Assembly (NCBI GenBank): GCA_963764345.1 | Contig: CAVXSF010000002.1 | Span: forward strand, 331,765-395,764 | Reading direction: 5' to 3' | DNA: 64,000 nt | DNA from: DASQZK01 sp963764345 | GTDB lineage: Bacteria; Bacteroidota; Bacteroidia; Bacteroidales; GCA-2748055 | Shown here: positions 34,299 to 42,911 of the stretch, in pieces | Numbering within the stretch: position 1 is the stretch's first letter | How the letters are laid out: every line of letters begins with the position of its first letter | Translations under genes and position numbers: made by a program | The notes under the pieces: generated by a model | Told to the model about the DNA's origin: nothing | The model's input: only the letters and a program-made list of their open reading frames with translations | Database searches by the model: none

Positions 34299-37237
34299 AT
34301 GCCTCTTAATATAATCAACGATTTGAAAATCAAGGGAGACGTTTTCACCGACGAATCCATAAGACTCATTTATTCCACGGATGCATCGGCTTACAGGGAA
34401 AAACCTGTCGGCGTAGTATGGCCGGTCGATGAGGAGGACATTCATACCATCATCCTTTTTGCCCGCAGAAATAATCTGAATCTTATTCCCAGGGGAGCAG
34501 GCACATCGCTTGCCGGCCAGGTTGTTGGGAACGGACTGGTGGTCGATTTTTCAAGGCATATGAATAAAATCCTTGAAATAAATCCGAAGGAAAGATGGGT
34601 TAGAGTTCAGCCCGGAGTTGTCCTGGATGAATTGAACTTGCAACTGAAACCTTACGGATTATTTTTTGCACCGGAAACATCCACGGCTAATCGTTGTGTG
34701 ATAGGAGGCATGATAGGGAATAACAGCAGCGGCCTCCATTCGCTGATCTATGGTACAACCAGGGAGCATCTCCTCGAAGTCAGGACTCTTCTATCCGATG
34801 GAAGTACTGCAATTTTCGGATCCGTTACAAAAGAGGAATTTCAATCCAGATGTGCCGGTGATACCCTCGAAAACCAAATCTACAGAAATATATCATCCCT
34901 TTTGTCGGTTCCGGATAACCGTTCGAAAATTGATGACCAATATCCTGATCCGGTCATTGTACGCCGGAACACAGGATATGCTCTCGACCTCCTGAAAGAA
35001 GCTTCGGTTTTCAATGAGAATTCAAAACAGGACTTTAATTTCTGCCGGTTGATAGCCGGTTCGGAAGGTACCCTGGCAATGGTAACCGAAGCAAAACTGA
35101 ACCTCATCCCTTTGCCACCATCTTTCAAAGCATTGATGTGTGTTCATTTTGACTCCGTTATCGAAGCAATAAGGGGGAACCTTGTTGCTCTGAAATACCA
35201 TCCTGGTGCAGTGGAACTTATGGATAAGAGGATCCTTGAACTGACGAGCCAAAACATTGAACAGAGAAAGAATCGTTTTTTTGTCAAGGGTGATCCGGGA
35301 GCAATACTTATGATCGAGTTCGCCAGGGATAGTGTGGATGAAATTAACACTTTAAGTAAGGAGCTCGAAAATGAACTCAGGAAGAAGCATTTAGGATATC
35401 ATTTCCCAGTGATCACTGGAAACGACATCCGGAAGGTTTGGAACCTTAGAAAAGCCGGTCTGGGAGTATTGTCAAATATGCCCGGTGATGCCAAACCAGT
35501 ATCCGTAATAGAGGATACCTCAGTAAACCCGGAGTATTTGGAAGAATATATTTCTGAATTCAACCGGATTCTTGAAAAATATCATCTTGAATGCGTTTAT
35601 CACGCGCATATCTCAGTCGGAGAATTGCATTTGCGTCCAATTCTGAATCTGAAAGACCCGGCGGATGTGGAGATGTTTCATACCATAGCCGAAGAAACTG
35701 CGCATCTGGTAAAGAAGTTCAGAGGATCTCTCAGCGGTGAACATGGTGACGGCCGATTGCGGGGAGAATTTATTCCGTTGATGGTGGGAGAGGAGATCTA
35801 CCAGTGGTTTCGTGATATAAAGAATACCTGGGATCCCGAAAATATTTTCAATGCCGGAAAGATCACAGACACTCCGCCAATGAACCGTTTTCTGAGATAT
35901 GATCCCGGCAGGGAAGAACGGGAAATTGAGACTTACTTCGATTTTTCAGATACAGGTGGGATTCTCAGAGCGGCTGAAAAATGTAACGGAACGGGAGATT
36001 GCCGCAAATCTGCCCTCATCGGTGGTACAATGTGTCCGAGTTATATGGCAACACGCGACGAAAATACAACCACAAGAGCCCGTGCAAATATCCTCAGGGA
36101 ATTTTTAACCCACTCTGACAGAAAAAATCCTTTCGATCATAAGGAAATATATGAGGTTCTGGATCTTTGCCTCTCCTGTAAAGGATGTAAATCAGAATGC
36201 CCGTCCAATGTGGATATGGCAAAACTGAAAGCTGAATTTTTGCAGCATTATTATGATAGTAATGGAATTCCCTTGAGAACAAGGTTAATAGCCTATATCA
36301 CTTCACTCAATAAAATAGGGTCCTTCTTTCCCTGGATGTTTAATTTTTTTACTTCAAACCCGTTTATTTCGGGTGTCATTAAACGTACAATCGGCTTCGC
36401 CCGAAAACGAAGCATCCCACAATTATCCAGGCAGACTTTTCATGCCTGGGCGGCTAAAAAACCTGGAAAAGCTGAACCGGACTTTGCCCTCCGGAGCGAG
36501 AGTCATAAACCTTTTTGCGGATGAATTTACCGAGTATAACGACTCGGAGATTGGAATCAAAGCCGTTAAATTATTGATTGCCCTTGGATACCGGGTCAGG
36601 ATACCCAGACATGTTGAGAGCGGCCGCACTTTCATTTCCAAGGGACTGCTCCGGACAGCCCGTCAGAAAGCCATCCGGAATATCCATTTGCTCAGGCCCT
36701 ATGTTACTGCCGAATCACCTCTGGTAGGTATTGAACCATCGGGCATCCTGGGTTTCAGGGATGAATACCCTGACCTTGTCCGTGACGGATTGAAGGATGA
36801 TGCCCGGCAAATCGCTCAAAATGCCTTACTCATTGATGAATTTCTTTCCATGGAGATGGACGGTGGCAGGATCCGGGTCGAGCAGTTTACCAGGGAAAAA
36901 CAGGTGATCAAACTTCATGGTCACTGCCAGCAAAAAGCCATTGCTTCAACTTTATCCACTATAAAAATGCTTTCATATCCCGACGAATTATCAGGTGGAA
37001 GAAATCCCATCGGGATGTTGCGGAATGGCTGGTTCCTTCGGATATGAGAAAGAACATTATGATTTATCCATGAAAGTCGGAGAACTGGTTTTATTTCCTG
37101 CGGTCAGAGCTGCTTCCGAAGATGCGATCATTGCCGCTCCCGGAACGAGCTGCCGTCACCAGATCAAAGACGGTACAGGCCGGAAGGCTCTTCATCCTGT
37201 GGAGATCTTATATAATGCCCTGGCCATAAAGGCATAA
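34299..37237 (+). CDS. FAD-binding / (Fe-S)-binding D-2-hydroxyacid dehydrogenase, YdiJ-like fusion (two frame breaks)
   Basis: A restored length of about 978 residues. Residues 1-200 are a FAD-binding PCMH domain (LIPRGAGTSLAGQVVGN, CVIGGMIGNNSSGLHSL); to about 520 is the FAD-oxidase C-terminal domain with the metal-site SGEHGDGRLRG. Next come cysteine clusters CNGTGDC and CLSCKGCKSECP for two Fe-S centres, then a glycolate-oxidase-like CCG domain with HGHCQQKA and PSGCCGMAGSFG. The frame breaks at 36456-36461 (run of six A, drop one to get AAKNLEKLNRTLPSG) and at 36994-36995 (drop one G to get SVEEIPSGCCGM). Substrate could be D-2-hydroxyglutarate, given the DUF1338 neighbour, or D-lactate. 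Co-transcribed with that gene. Confidence 0.88.
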
Positions 37238-37357
37238 GGTAAACGTGAAAAACATAAATCCGGGTCAGGTTCACATCTTCAGGCTTCAGCAGAATCAAGT
37301 CCTGTCTTTTCTGTGAAAAGAAATTACAAAACCAGGAAATCCGGTTCATCAGCCGTA

Positions 37358-37401
37358 TTAAAAGCAGAAATGTAGTTCGGTCCCGGCTCTCCTGCTTTTA
37401 A
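37358..37401. terminator. bidirectional terminator between convergent genes
   Basis: TTAAAAGCAG and CTGCTTTTAA form a perfect ten-base stem around a 24-base loop. The hairpin ends at the stop codon of the symporter on the minus strand and is 120 bases past the dehydrogenase stop. T-rich bases follow on each side. Confidence 0.5.
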
Positions 37402-38810
37402 ACTTTCAAAACTTCACCCTCAGATTTGGCAATAATAACCGCACCACAACTATCACTCCATACATTGGTTGCTGTACGGAACATATCCAGAATCCTGTCT
37501 ACGGCAAGAATGAGTCCGACACCTTCGAGAGGCAGATCAACGGCAGTAAGAATGACCGTCATCATTACCAGTCCTGCCATTGGAATGCCAGCCGCTCCGA
37601 TGGAAACCAGCAAGGCTGTGATGACAATGGTGAATTGCTGGAACAGCGACATATCGATACCATAAGCCTGTGCAATGAAAATGACCGCGATACATTCATA
37701 GAGAGCAGTTCCGTCCATATTGATGGTCGCCCCTAATGGCAATGTAAAGCTGGAGATTTGATTGGATACACCGCTGTTCTCTTCAACAGCCGTCATAGTT
37801 AACGGTAAAGTGGCTCCCGAGGATGAGGTGGAAAATGCTGTTAAAAGGGGAGTGGTCATATTTGCGAAATGCCTGTAAGGCCTCGATTTACCTATGAACC
37901 TGACCAACAGGGGCAGGGTAATAAAAGAATGAAAGAATAAGGCCAGAAGAACGGTACCCATGTATTGTCCCATACTTGTTACCAATGCAATCAGATTATC
38001 CTGATCCGCTACTACCTTACTTACAATTCCAAAAATCCCAAGAGGTGTAAATAAAATCACAAACATGGTTATTTTCATCATTACATCAAAAACGGCATTA
38101 AACAAGTCAGTCAGGAATTTCCTGGATTTTTGAGGAACCCGTGTAATAAAAAAACCGAACAGCATGCTGAAGAAAATAACAGAGAGCATATCGTTCTGCA
38201 CCATGGCTTTGAAAACATTGTCAGGTACAATATCAATGATCATATCCCTGAAATCACGCTGATTCTCAGCGAGACCCTGAACTTTTTGAAGAAGATTCAG
38301 ATCTGAGCCGATACCCGGACGTATAAGATTTACAAGAATAAGGCCGGTAAATATTGCGACGAGGCTGGTAACGATATAGTAGCTGAAAGTTTTAAGGCCA
38401 AGCCGTCCAATTTTTTGTCCTGTACCCAGATTCGTTAATCCGGATATCAGTGAGCTTACCACCAGGGGAATGACAAGCATTCGTAAAGCCCTGAGGAAAA
38501 TATCACCTAACCAGCTTACCTTATTAATGGCAGGATTATAATATGAGGCGCCTGTGATGATTGCCTGGTATTCATTAAGATCAGATTTATCAAGTATTGC
38601 GGAGAGTTTTTCGGAAAATTCAGCCAGGGAATCAAAGGTATTTCCTTTTTCACTCTTTACTGCCGTAATGACCTTTCCGGGGACTTCCTTCTTCAGAAGT
38701 TTCTTAATGGTTTGATTCGTTATTTGGTAACGGGTCGGAAACAGCAGTCCGAAAATAACAGACAGAATAAGAGCAAACAATATCTGCCAGTGTAAAGCCG
38801 GTTTCTTCAT
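37398..38810 (-). CDS. DAACS family dicarboxylate/amino acid:cation symporter
   Basis: A 470-residue inner-membrane Na+ or H+ symporter for glutamate, aspartate or C4-dicarboxylates. The hairpin motifs are visible: ALRMLVIPLVVSSLISGLTN, AFSTSSSGATLPLTM (HP1), the NMDGT-bearing TINMDGTALYECIAVIFIA (TM7) and AAGIPMAGLVMMTVI (HP2), ending VWSDSCGAVIIAKSEGE. Compared with the usual protein there is an insertion of about 75 mostly charged residues after the first membrane helix (about 30-105), predicted to be extracytoplasmic. It is a single gene, convergent with the dehydrogenase. Confidence 0.92.
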   Translation of the reverse strand: MKKPALHWQILFALILSVIFGLLFPTRYQITNQTIKKLLKKEVPGKVITAVKSEKGNTFDSLAEFSEKLSAILDKSDLNEYQAIITGASYYNPAINKVSWLGDIFLRALRMLVIPLVVSSLISGLTNLGTGQKIGRLGLKTFSYYIVTSLVAIFTGLILVNLIRPGIGSDLNLLQKVQGLAENQRDFRDMIIDIVPDNVFKAMVQNDMLSVIFFSMLFGFFITRVPQKSRKFLTDLFNAVFDVMMKITMFVILFTPLGIFGIVSKVVADQDNLIALVTSMGQYMGTVLLALFFHSFITLPLLVRFIGKSRPYRHFANMTTPLLTAFSTSSSGATLPLTMTAVEENSGVSNQISSFTLPLGATINMDGTALYECIAVIFIAQAYGIDMSLFQQFTIVITALLVSIGAAGIPMAGLVMMTVILTAVDLPLEGVGLILAVDRILDMFRTATNVWSDSCGAVIIAKSEGEVLKV

Positions 38811-39698
38811 AAGGGTGATTTTTGACTTTACTAAGATAAGGTTTCACGAATCGATATGAAAGGAGAGGAGGCTCAAAGAAAAATACGGCAGTAGGAATTG
38901 AAATGCTATATAGCCGGATTATCCCGGTCCAATGGTAAGATCGTAAGCAAATATGCGATTCTCGCGGACTTAAAATTCTCTTGAAAGTACAGCTATTGTA
39001 CAATACTACAGCTCTTTGAAGTCAAATGACCTGCCAATAAAAAATGATTCAGGAAATGCACTTTATGCATTTATTGGATTTTATTCTCTGAAATGAAGCA
39101 AAAACCAGGATTTAGCATAGCCGGATGGAGCCAGGATGCTCATACTAAAAAAATCCAGGCAATGGTTCACTTCCAGGAGGGAAGGGAAGGGATGGCCGGA
39201 GCAGTTATCTGTTGGTCTGGCATTTGAATAGACTTAAGCAAAATTAATATGTTTACAAATAAAACCAATTAATCACAAAATTTACAAATAAAGTGACATA
39301 CTTAAACATATCTATACAATTACTGTTCAAACAGAGTGGATTCAGATTGGTCAAAATTAAAAATCATAATTCATACATCTATAAATTATCTTATTTATCT
39401 AATAACCAATATATTATTAAATATTAATAAAGTATATGTTTAATAATTGAATGAAAAATCAGTAAATCTTAGGGATAATTGGCCAATAAATGAAATATAT
39501 AAACCTTAATACACTGTATACCAGTATTATATGAATTATATATGGATTATTACTTTAAGTTATGGGAATTGAGGTTAATATTTTGTAAAGCAACATGTTA
39601 TCACAAATACGCGTAATTACCCGGATTGATTTGCTTTCCGGGTCTAAAGGGACATAACTTGTACTTTGATAAACATTGTATACAATAATAAACAGAAT
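38811..39698. other. AT-rich intergenic region upstream of the XRE regulator
   Basis: An intergenic stretch, much AT-richer than the surroundings between about 39240 and 39700, without a convincing gene. It contains two dyads near the regulator: ACCCGGA/TCCGGGT (39619-39625 with 39637-39643), and the 12-base palindrome ATTGTATACAAT (39675-39686). GTATAC occurs a second time at 39516-39521. The rest shows nothing I recognise. Confidence 0.6.
39675..39686. promoter_or_regulatory. palindrome upstream of small ORF and XRE regulator
   Basis: The perfect 12-base palindrome ATTGTATACAAT lies 13 bases before the small reading frame at 39699 and about 220 bases before the XRE regulator. A GTATAC core also occurs at 39516-39521. 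Autoregulators of the XRE type often bind such dyads, so this is a candidate operator; binding is an inference. Confidence 0.3.
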
Positions 39699-39860
39699 AT
39701 GATTACAGAAATAAACATATCATTTATTACATTTGTAATATTAATTATTCATTTTGTAAACATTTTTTTTAACGTGGCGGTAAACGATTGTGATGTGGGA
39801 AGAGGGGGGTGTACGTCGGGCAAACCATGGAGCTGTGTGCAAATCACTAAGGCTGAATAG
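39699..39860 (+). CDS. possible small membrane peptide with three cysteines
   Basis: A candidate 53-residue product: a short polar start, one hydrophobic segment (residues 7-28, FITFVILIIHFVNIFFNVAV) and a tail with cysteines at 31, 38 and 46 (NDCDVGRGGCTSGKPWSC). The bases over the tail are less AT-rich than the upstream region, consistent with coding. It ends 48 bases before the XRE regulator on the same strand, and could be a membrane peptide or a partner of it. I do not recognise the family, and a short chance frame is possible. Confidence 0.3.
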   Translation: MITEINISFITFVILIIHFVNIFFNVAVNDCDVGRGGCTSGKPWSCVQITKAE

Positions 39861-39908
39861 CATCACGGATTGAACTTATTATATGAGAAATTATAAATTT
39901 TTTACAAT

Positions 39909-40337
39909 ATGAGGGAAAGATTGGAACATATTCTCGAAATATACGGTATTTCGGCTTCAAAACTGGCTGAAATGCTCGATGTTCAGCGATCTGGCATATC
40001 TCATATTCTGGCTGGACGCAATAATCCCAGTTATGAATTCCTGGTCAGGATAACTGAAAACTTCCCGGAAATTGATGCAAACTGGTTGCTGACAGGGAAA
40101 GGCAGTATGACAAAGGGAAAGGAAGATGTACCAGATACGGACATGAATCAACCCGCTAAAAGTTCTGTGGATCCGGAAATACCAGGGTTCAGTGCCAATA
40201 ATGCTAAAAATTCAACTCAAAGCGAATCAGGATTTAATCCACAGGTTTACAAAAGTAAACAAAGTTCTGAACTTGAACCTGAAAGCATCATTATATTGCA
40301 TAAAGATGGAACTTTCAGACGCTATAAGCCTGAATAG
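39909..40337 (+). CDS. XRE-family helix-turn-helix regulator
   Basis: A 142-residue DNA-binding protein. Residues 3-60 form an XRE/Cro helix-turn-helix: RLEHILEIYGISASKLAEML, then the recognition helix region DVQRSGISHILAGRNNPSYE. A low-complexity polar linker (about 75-120) leads to the C-terminal IIILHKDGTFRRYKPE, a short tail seen in many Bacteroidota XRE proteins. It is 31 bases upstream of pyrD on the same strand and could be co-transcribed; the AT-rich region upstream may hold its own operator. Confidence 0.85.
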   Translation: MRERLEHILEIYGISASKLAEMLDVQRSGISHILAGRNNPSYEFLVRITENFPEIDANWLLTGKGSMTKGKEDVPDTDMNQPAKSSVDPEIPGFSANNAKNSTQSESGFNPQVYKSKQSSELEPESIIILHKDGTFRRYKPE

Positions 40338-40368
40338 ATAAATCTAACTATCTTTGAGAAAAAATTCT

Positions 40369-41412
40369 ATGTACAAACTACTGCTACGCCCGGTGCTTTT
40401 TTTATTCTCTCCTGAACGGGTGCACAGCATGATTGTCTTCATAGTTAAAGCAATTTATCGTATTCCCTTGATTTCCGTCCTTGTCAGGAAAGCTTTTACC
40501 TATCATCATCCTGATCTTGAAACCGAACTACTTGGTTTAAAATTTTCAAATCCGGTTGGACTGGCTGCTGGTTTTGACAAGGATGCTTCTTTTTACAAGG
40601 CTTTCAGACTATTTGGATTCGGCTTCATTGAAGTGGGAACCATTACACCTAAAGCACAGACGGGCAATACTAAACCAAGGAGTTTCAGGCTGATTGAGGA
40701 TAAAGCATTGATCAACAGGATGGGATTTAATAATCGCGGTGTAGAGGCCGCTGTCGAAAAACTGGAATCCGGACCTGAAGGTTTTATCGTTGGGGGAAAC
40801 ATTGGCAAAAATACACTAACTCCGAATAATCTTGCGGCAAATGACTATGAATATTGCTTCAGGAAGCTTTATGACAGAGTGGATTATTTTGTGGTCAATG
40901 TAAGTTGTCCGAATATTTCTGACATGGCTGAATTGCAGGATGAAGAGAGGCTTAGGGAGATACTGGGAAGACTTATGGCTGTTCGAAACGAGAAAATAAT
41001 GAAAAAGCCGGTTCTGCTTAAGATATCGCCTGATCTGAATTGGCGGCAGATTGATGAAACTCTTGAAATCGTAAGACAAACTGGGATTGATGGCATCGTT
41101 GCCGTTAATACGACGATTACCAGGGCGCATTTGAAAACCTCCGAAGAAAAAGTTGAGAAAATTGGACGAGGTGGTTTATCTGGAGCACCGTTAACGGACC
41201 GTTCCACTGAAATCATCCGTTATATCCGGAAGAAAGCTGGAAAAGATATGCCTATCATTGGTGTAGGAGGTATCATGAGTGTCAAAGATGCTATGGAGAA
41301 GCTGGATGCCGGTGCAGATTTGTTACAAGTGTATACAGGCTTCATTTATGAAGGTCCGGGTTTTGTCAAAAAAATTCTAAAGGAGATATTGAAACAGAAG
41401 AACAGTAATTAG
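40369..41412 (+). CDS. pyrD: dihydroorotate dehydrogenase (quinone), class 2
   Basis: A 347-residue membrane-associated FMN enzyme that oxidises dihydroorotate to orotate with quinone, in pyrimidine synthesis. The N-terminal helix LLLRPVLFLFSPERVHS is the class 2 membrane/quinone-binding part. FMN and substrate motifs are SNPVGLAAGFDKDA, INRMGFNNRGVEAA, FVVNVSCPNISDMAEL with the catalytic Ser region, VLLKISPDL and GGLSGAPLTDRSTEIIRYI, then PIIGVGGIMSVKDA. I chose the ATG at 40369. A TATCTTTG element at 40349-40356 is too close to that ATG to be a certain promoter. Confidence 0.95.
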   Translation: MYKLLLRPVLFLFSPERVHSMIVFIVKAIYRIPLISVLVRKAFTYHHPDLETELLGLKFSNPVGLAAGFDKDASFYKAFRLFGFGFIEVGTITPKAQTGNTKPRSFRLIEDKALINRMGFNNRGVEAAVEKLESGPEGFIVGGNIGKNTLTPNNLAANDYEYCFRKLYDRVDYFVVNVSCPNISDMAELQDEERLREILGRLMAVRNEKIMKKPVLLKISPDLNWRQIDETLEIVRQTGIDGIVAVNTTITRAHLKTSEEKVEKIGRGGLSGAPLTDRSTEIIRYIRKKAGKDMPIIGVGGIMSVKDAMEKLDAGADLLQVYTGFIYEGPGFVKKILKEILKQKNSN

Positions 41413-41551
41413 GGGTAAACAGTACCCTGGTGTCTTTCTGTAAAAAAGAGGTGGATTACCGGTTTTTACCTTCTTTACCAGGTGCTATAATGTTTTTAGG
41501 GATGATTTTATTACATCATTTCACCGTCCTGGCTCAGAGACATCCATAACC

Positions 41552-42187
41552 CTATTTACCCCCTTTTCCTGAAGCTTTCCCTGTCATCGGGACAAAGCGT
41601 ACCGGGTAATGGCGAGTCCTTTTTAAACGGCCTTTTTGGCCTTTTTCAGCAACGACCATATATTGAACCTCATTTGCAACTCCAACCGGGATGACTATTC
41701 TTCCCCCGGGCTTCAACTGCAGGATCAATGGTGGTGGAATATCTTCTGGGGCACAGGTGACAATAATTCCATCAAACGGGGCAAACTCAGGCCATCCTTC
41801 GTATCCATCCCCAATTTTAACACGGATAGTCTGATAGCCAAGTTGTGAAAGCTTATTTCTGGTATTTCTGCCAAGTTCAGGTATAATTTCAATGCTGTAA
41901 ACAAAAGGTGTGAGTTCGGAAAGAACGGCGGCCTGGTAACCACTACCTGTTCCCACCTCCAGGATTTTATCTCCGGGTTTTACTTTCAAAAGACTGGTCA
42001 TATGAGCTACGATGAAGGGCTGGGAAATGGTTTGTCCAAAACCAATTGGTAGCGGTGAATTCAGATATGCTTCATCCTGCAGCCCTGCCGGCACAAATTC
42101 ATGGCGGGGTACATGAGCCATGGCATCCAGAACTTTTTTATCGGTAATGGGAAAATATGGATGCTTTGCCAGTTTGTTCAGTACCAT
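41552..42187 (-). CDS. pcm: protein-L-isoaspartate O-methyltransferase
   Basis: A 211-residue repair enzyme that methylates L-isoaspartyl residues with S-adenosylmethionine. The N-terminal VPRHEFVPAGLQDEAYLNSPLPIGFGQTISQPFI (read as PRHEFVPAGL and PIGFGQTISQPFIVA) binds the substrate; the SAM loop is KILEVGTGSGYQAAVL; IIVTCAPEDIPPPLILQL and PGGRIVIPVG complete the fold. It stands alone. No terminator is obvious in the 139 bases between its stop and the pyrD stop. Confidence 0.94.
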   Translation of the reverse strand: MVLNKLAKHPYFPITDKKVLDAMAHVPRHEFVPAGLQDEAYLNSPLPIGFGQTISQPFIVAHMTSLLKVKPGDKILEVGTGSGYQAAVLSELTPFVYSIEIIPELGRNTRNKLSQLGYQTIRVKIGDGYEGWPEFAPFDGIIVTCAPEDIPPPLILQLKPGGRIVIPVGVANEVQYMVVAEKGQKGRLKRTRHYPVRFVPMTGKASGKGGK

Positions 42188-42596
42188 TGATTCGCGTTCG
42201 GCCTTTCTCTCCTAAAATCGTGGTCGATGCCATTCAAGTGTATCCCCGGAAGGAAGGAATATCCATGGCATACTATTTCTGCCGGGGTGGACCTGGTTCA
42301 GGGTATGAATACTGAGATGCAGTAACGAACCAAAAAGGATATATCTCCACAAAGGCATGAGGGTCGTTTCTTTTTAATGGTAAGTTAGGCTATTTCCTGT
42401 GCTAAGTCAATAAGGGGTAAATGTTTGGGCAAAGAACAGAGGCATGTACAAGGTGACATGCGGGCTTACGAACCCAGTGGATTTTTCCACGCTGCCGTCA
42501 GCGTTACCCATTCCTGATTTGTTCCTGGAAGTGAGATTAAAGACTGAGCTTTATTCAAATTCAAAACGCCTTAATCTGACCTTAAAAAAACAAAAA
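42188..42596. other. intergenic gap between pcm and tRNA-Lys
   Basis: About 400 bases without a convincing gene on either strand. I see no repeat or regulatory motif apart from the terminator of the tRNA that begins at 42584. Confidence 0.5.
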
Positions 42597-42619
42597 ACCG
42601 CATTCAGAATGAACGCGGT
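42584..42619 (-). terminator. terminator downstream of tRNA-Lys
   Basis: Read on the minus strand, ACCGCGTTCA, a three-base TTC loop and TGAATGCGGT pair over ten bases with one G-T pair, followed by a long T run broken by one G. It begins 11 bases past the 3' end of the tRNA, so it ends that transcript. Confidence 0.85.
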
Positions 42620-42629
42620 AGTAAGTTCG

Positions 42630-42702
42630 TGATCCAGCTGGGGCTCGAACCCAGGACCCCATCCTTAAAAGGGATGTGCTCTACCAGCTGAGCTACTGAA
42701 TC
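42630..42702 (-). tRNA. tRNA-Lys (anticodon UUU)
   Basis: A 73-base cloverleaf on the minus strand. The seven-base acceptor stem pairs GATTCAG with CTGGATC, with A as the discriminator base and no encoded CCA. The D arm has AGCTCAGCTGGTAGAGC, the anticodon arm CATCC-CTTTTAA-GGATG with anticodon TTT, and the T arm CTGGG-TTCGAGC-CCCAG. A terminator follows directly. It is a single tRNA with no rRNA nearby. Confidence 0.95.
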
Positions 42703-42911
42703 TCCTTGTTTTGTTAACGGGTTGCAAAGATATAGGAATATTGTTTCTGTGCAAAGTCTTTTACTATTTTATTTCTAAAAAATCGGTTCGTTTTTACCAA
42801 CAATCTAATTAACAGTTTACTATAAATATGGGTGAATGTACAGTCCATTTATTGGTAATTAACACATGTCTGTAAAGTCGGTATAATGATTATTACAGGG
42901 TGATTATGTTA

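Noticed and set aside
1163..37237. Programmed ribosomal frameshifting at the frame breaks
   Set aside because: The genes are unrelated, lie in many pathways and have different directions of shift; no slippery site with downstream structure is common to them.
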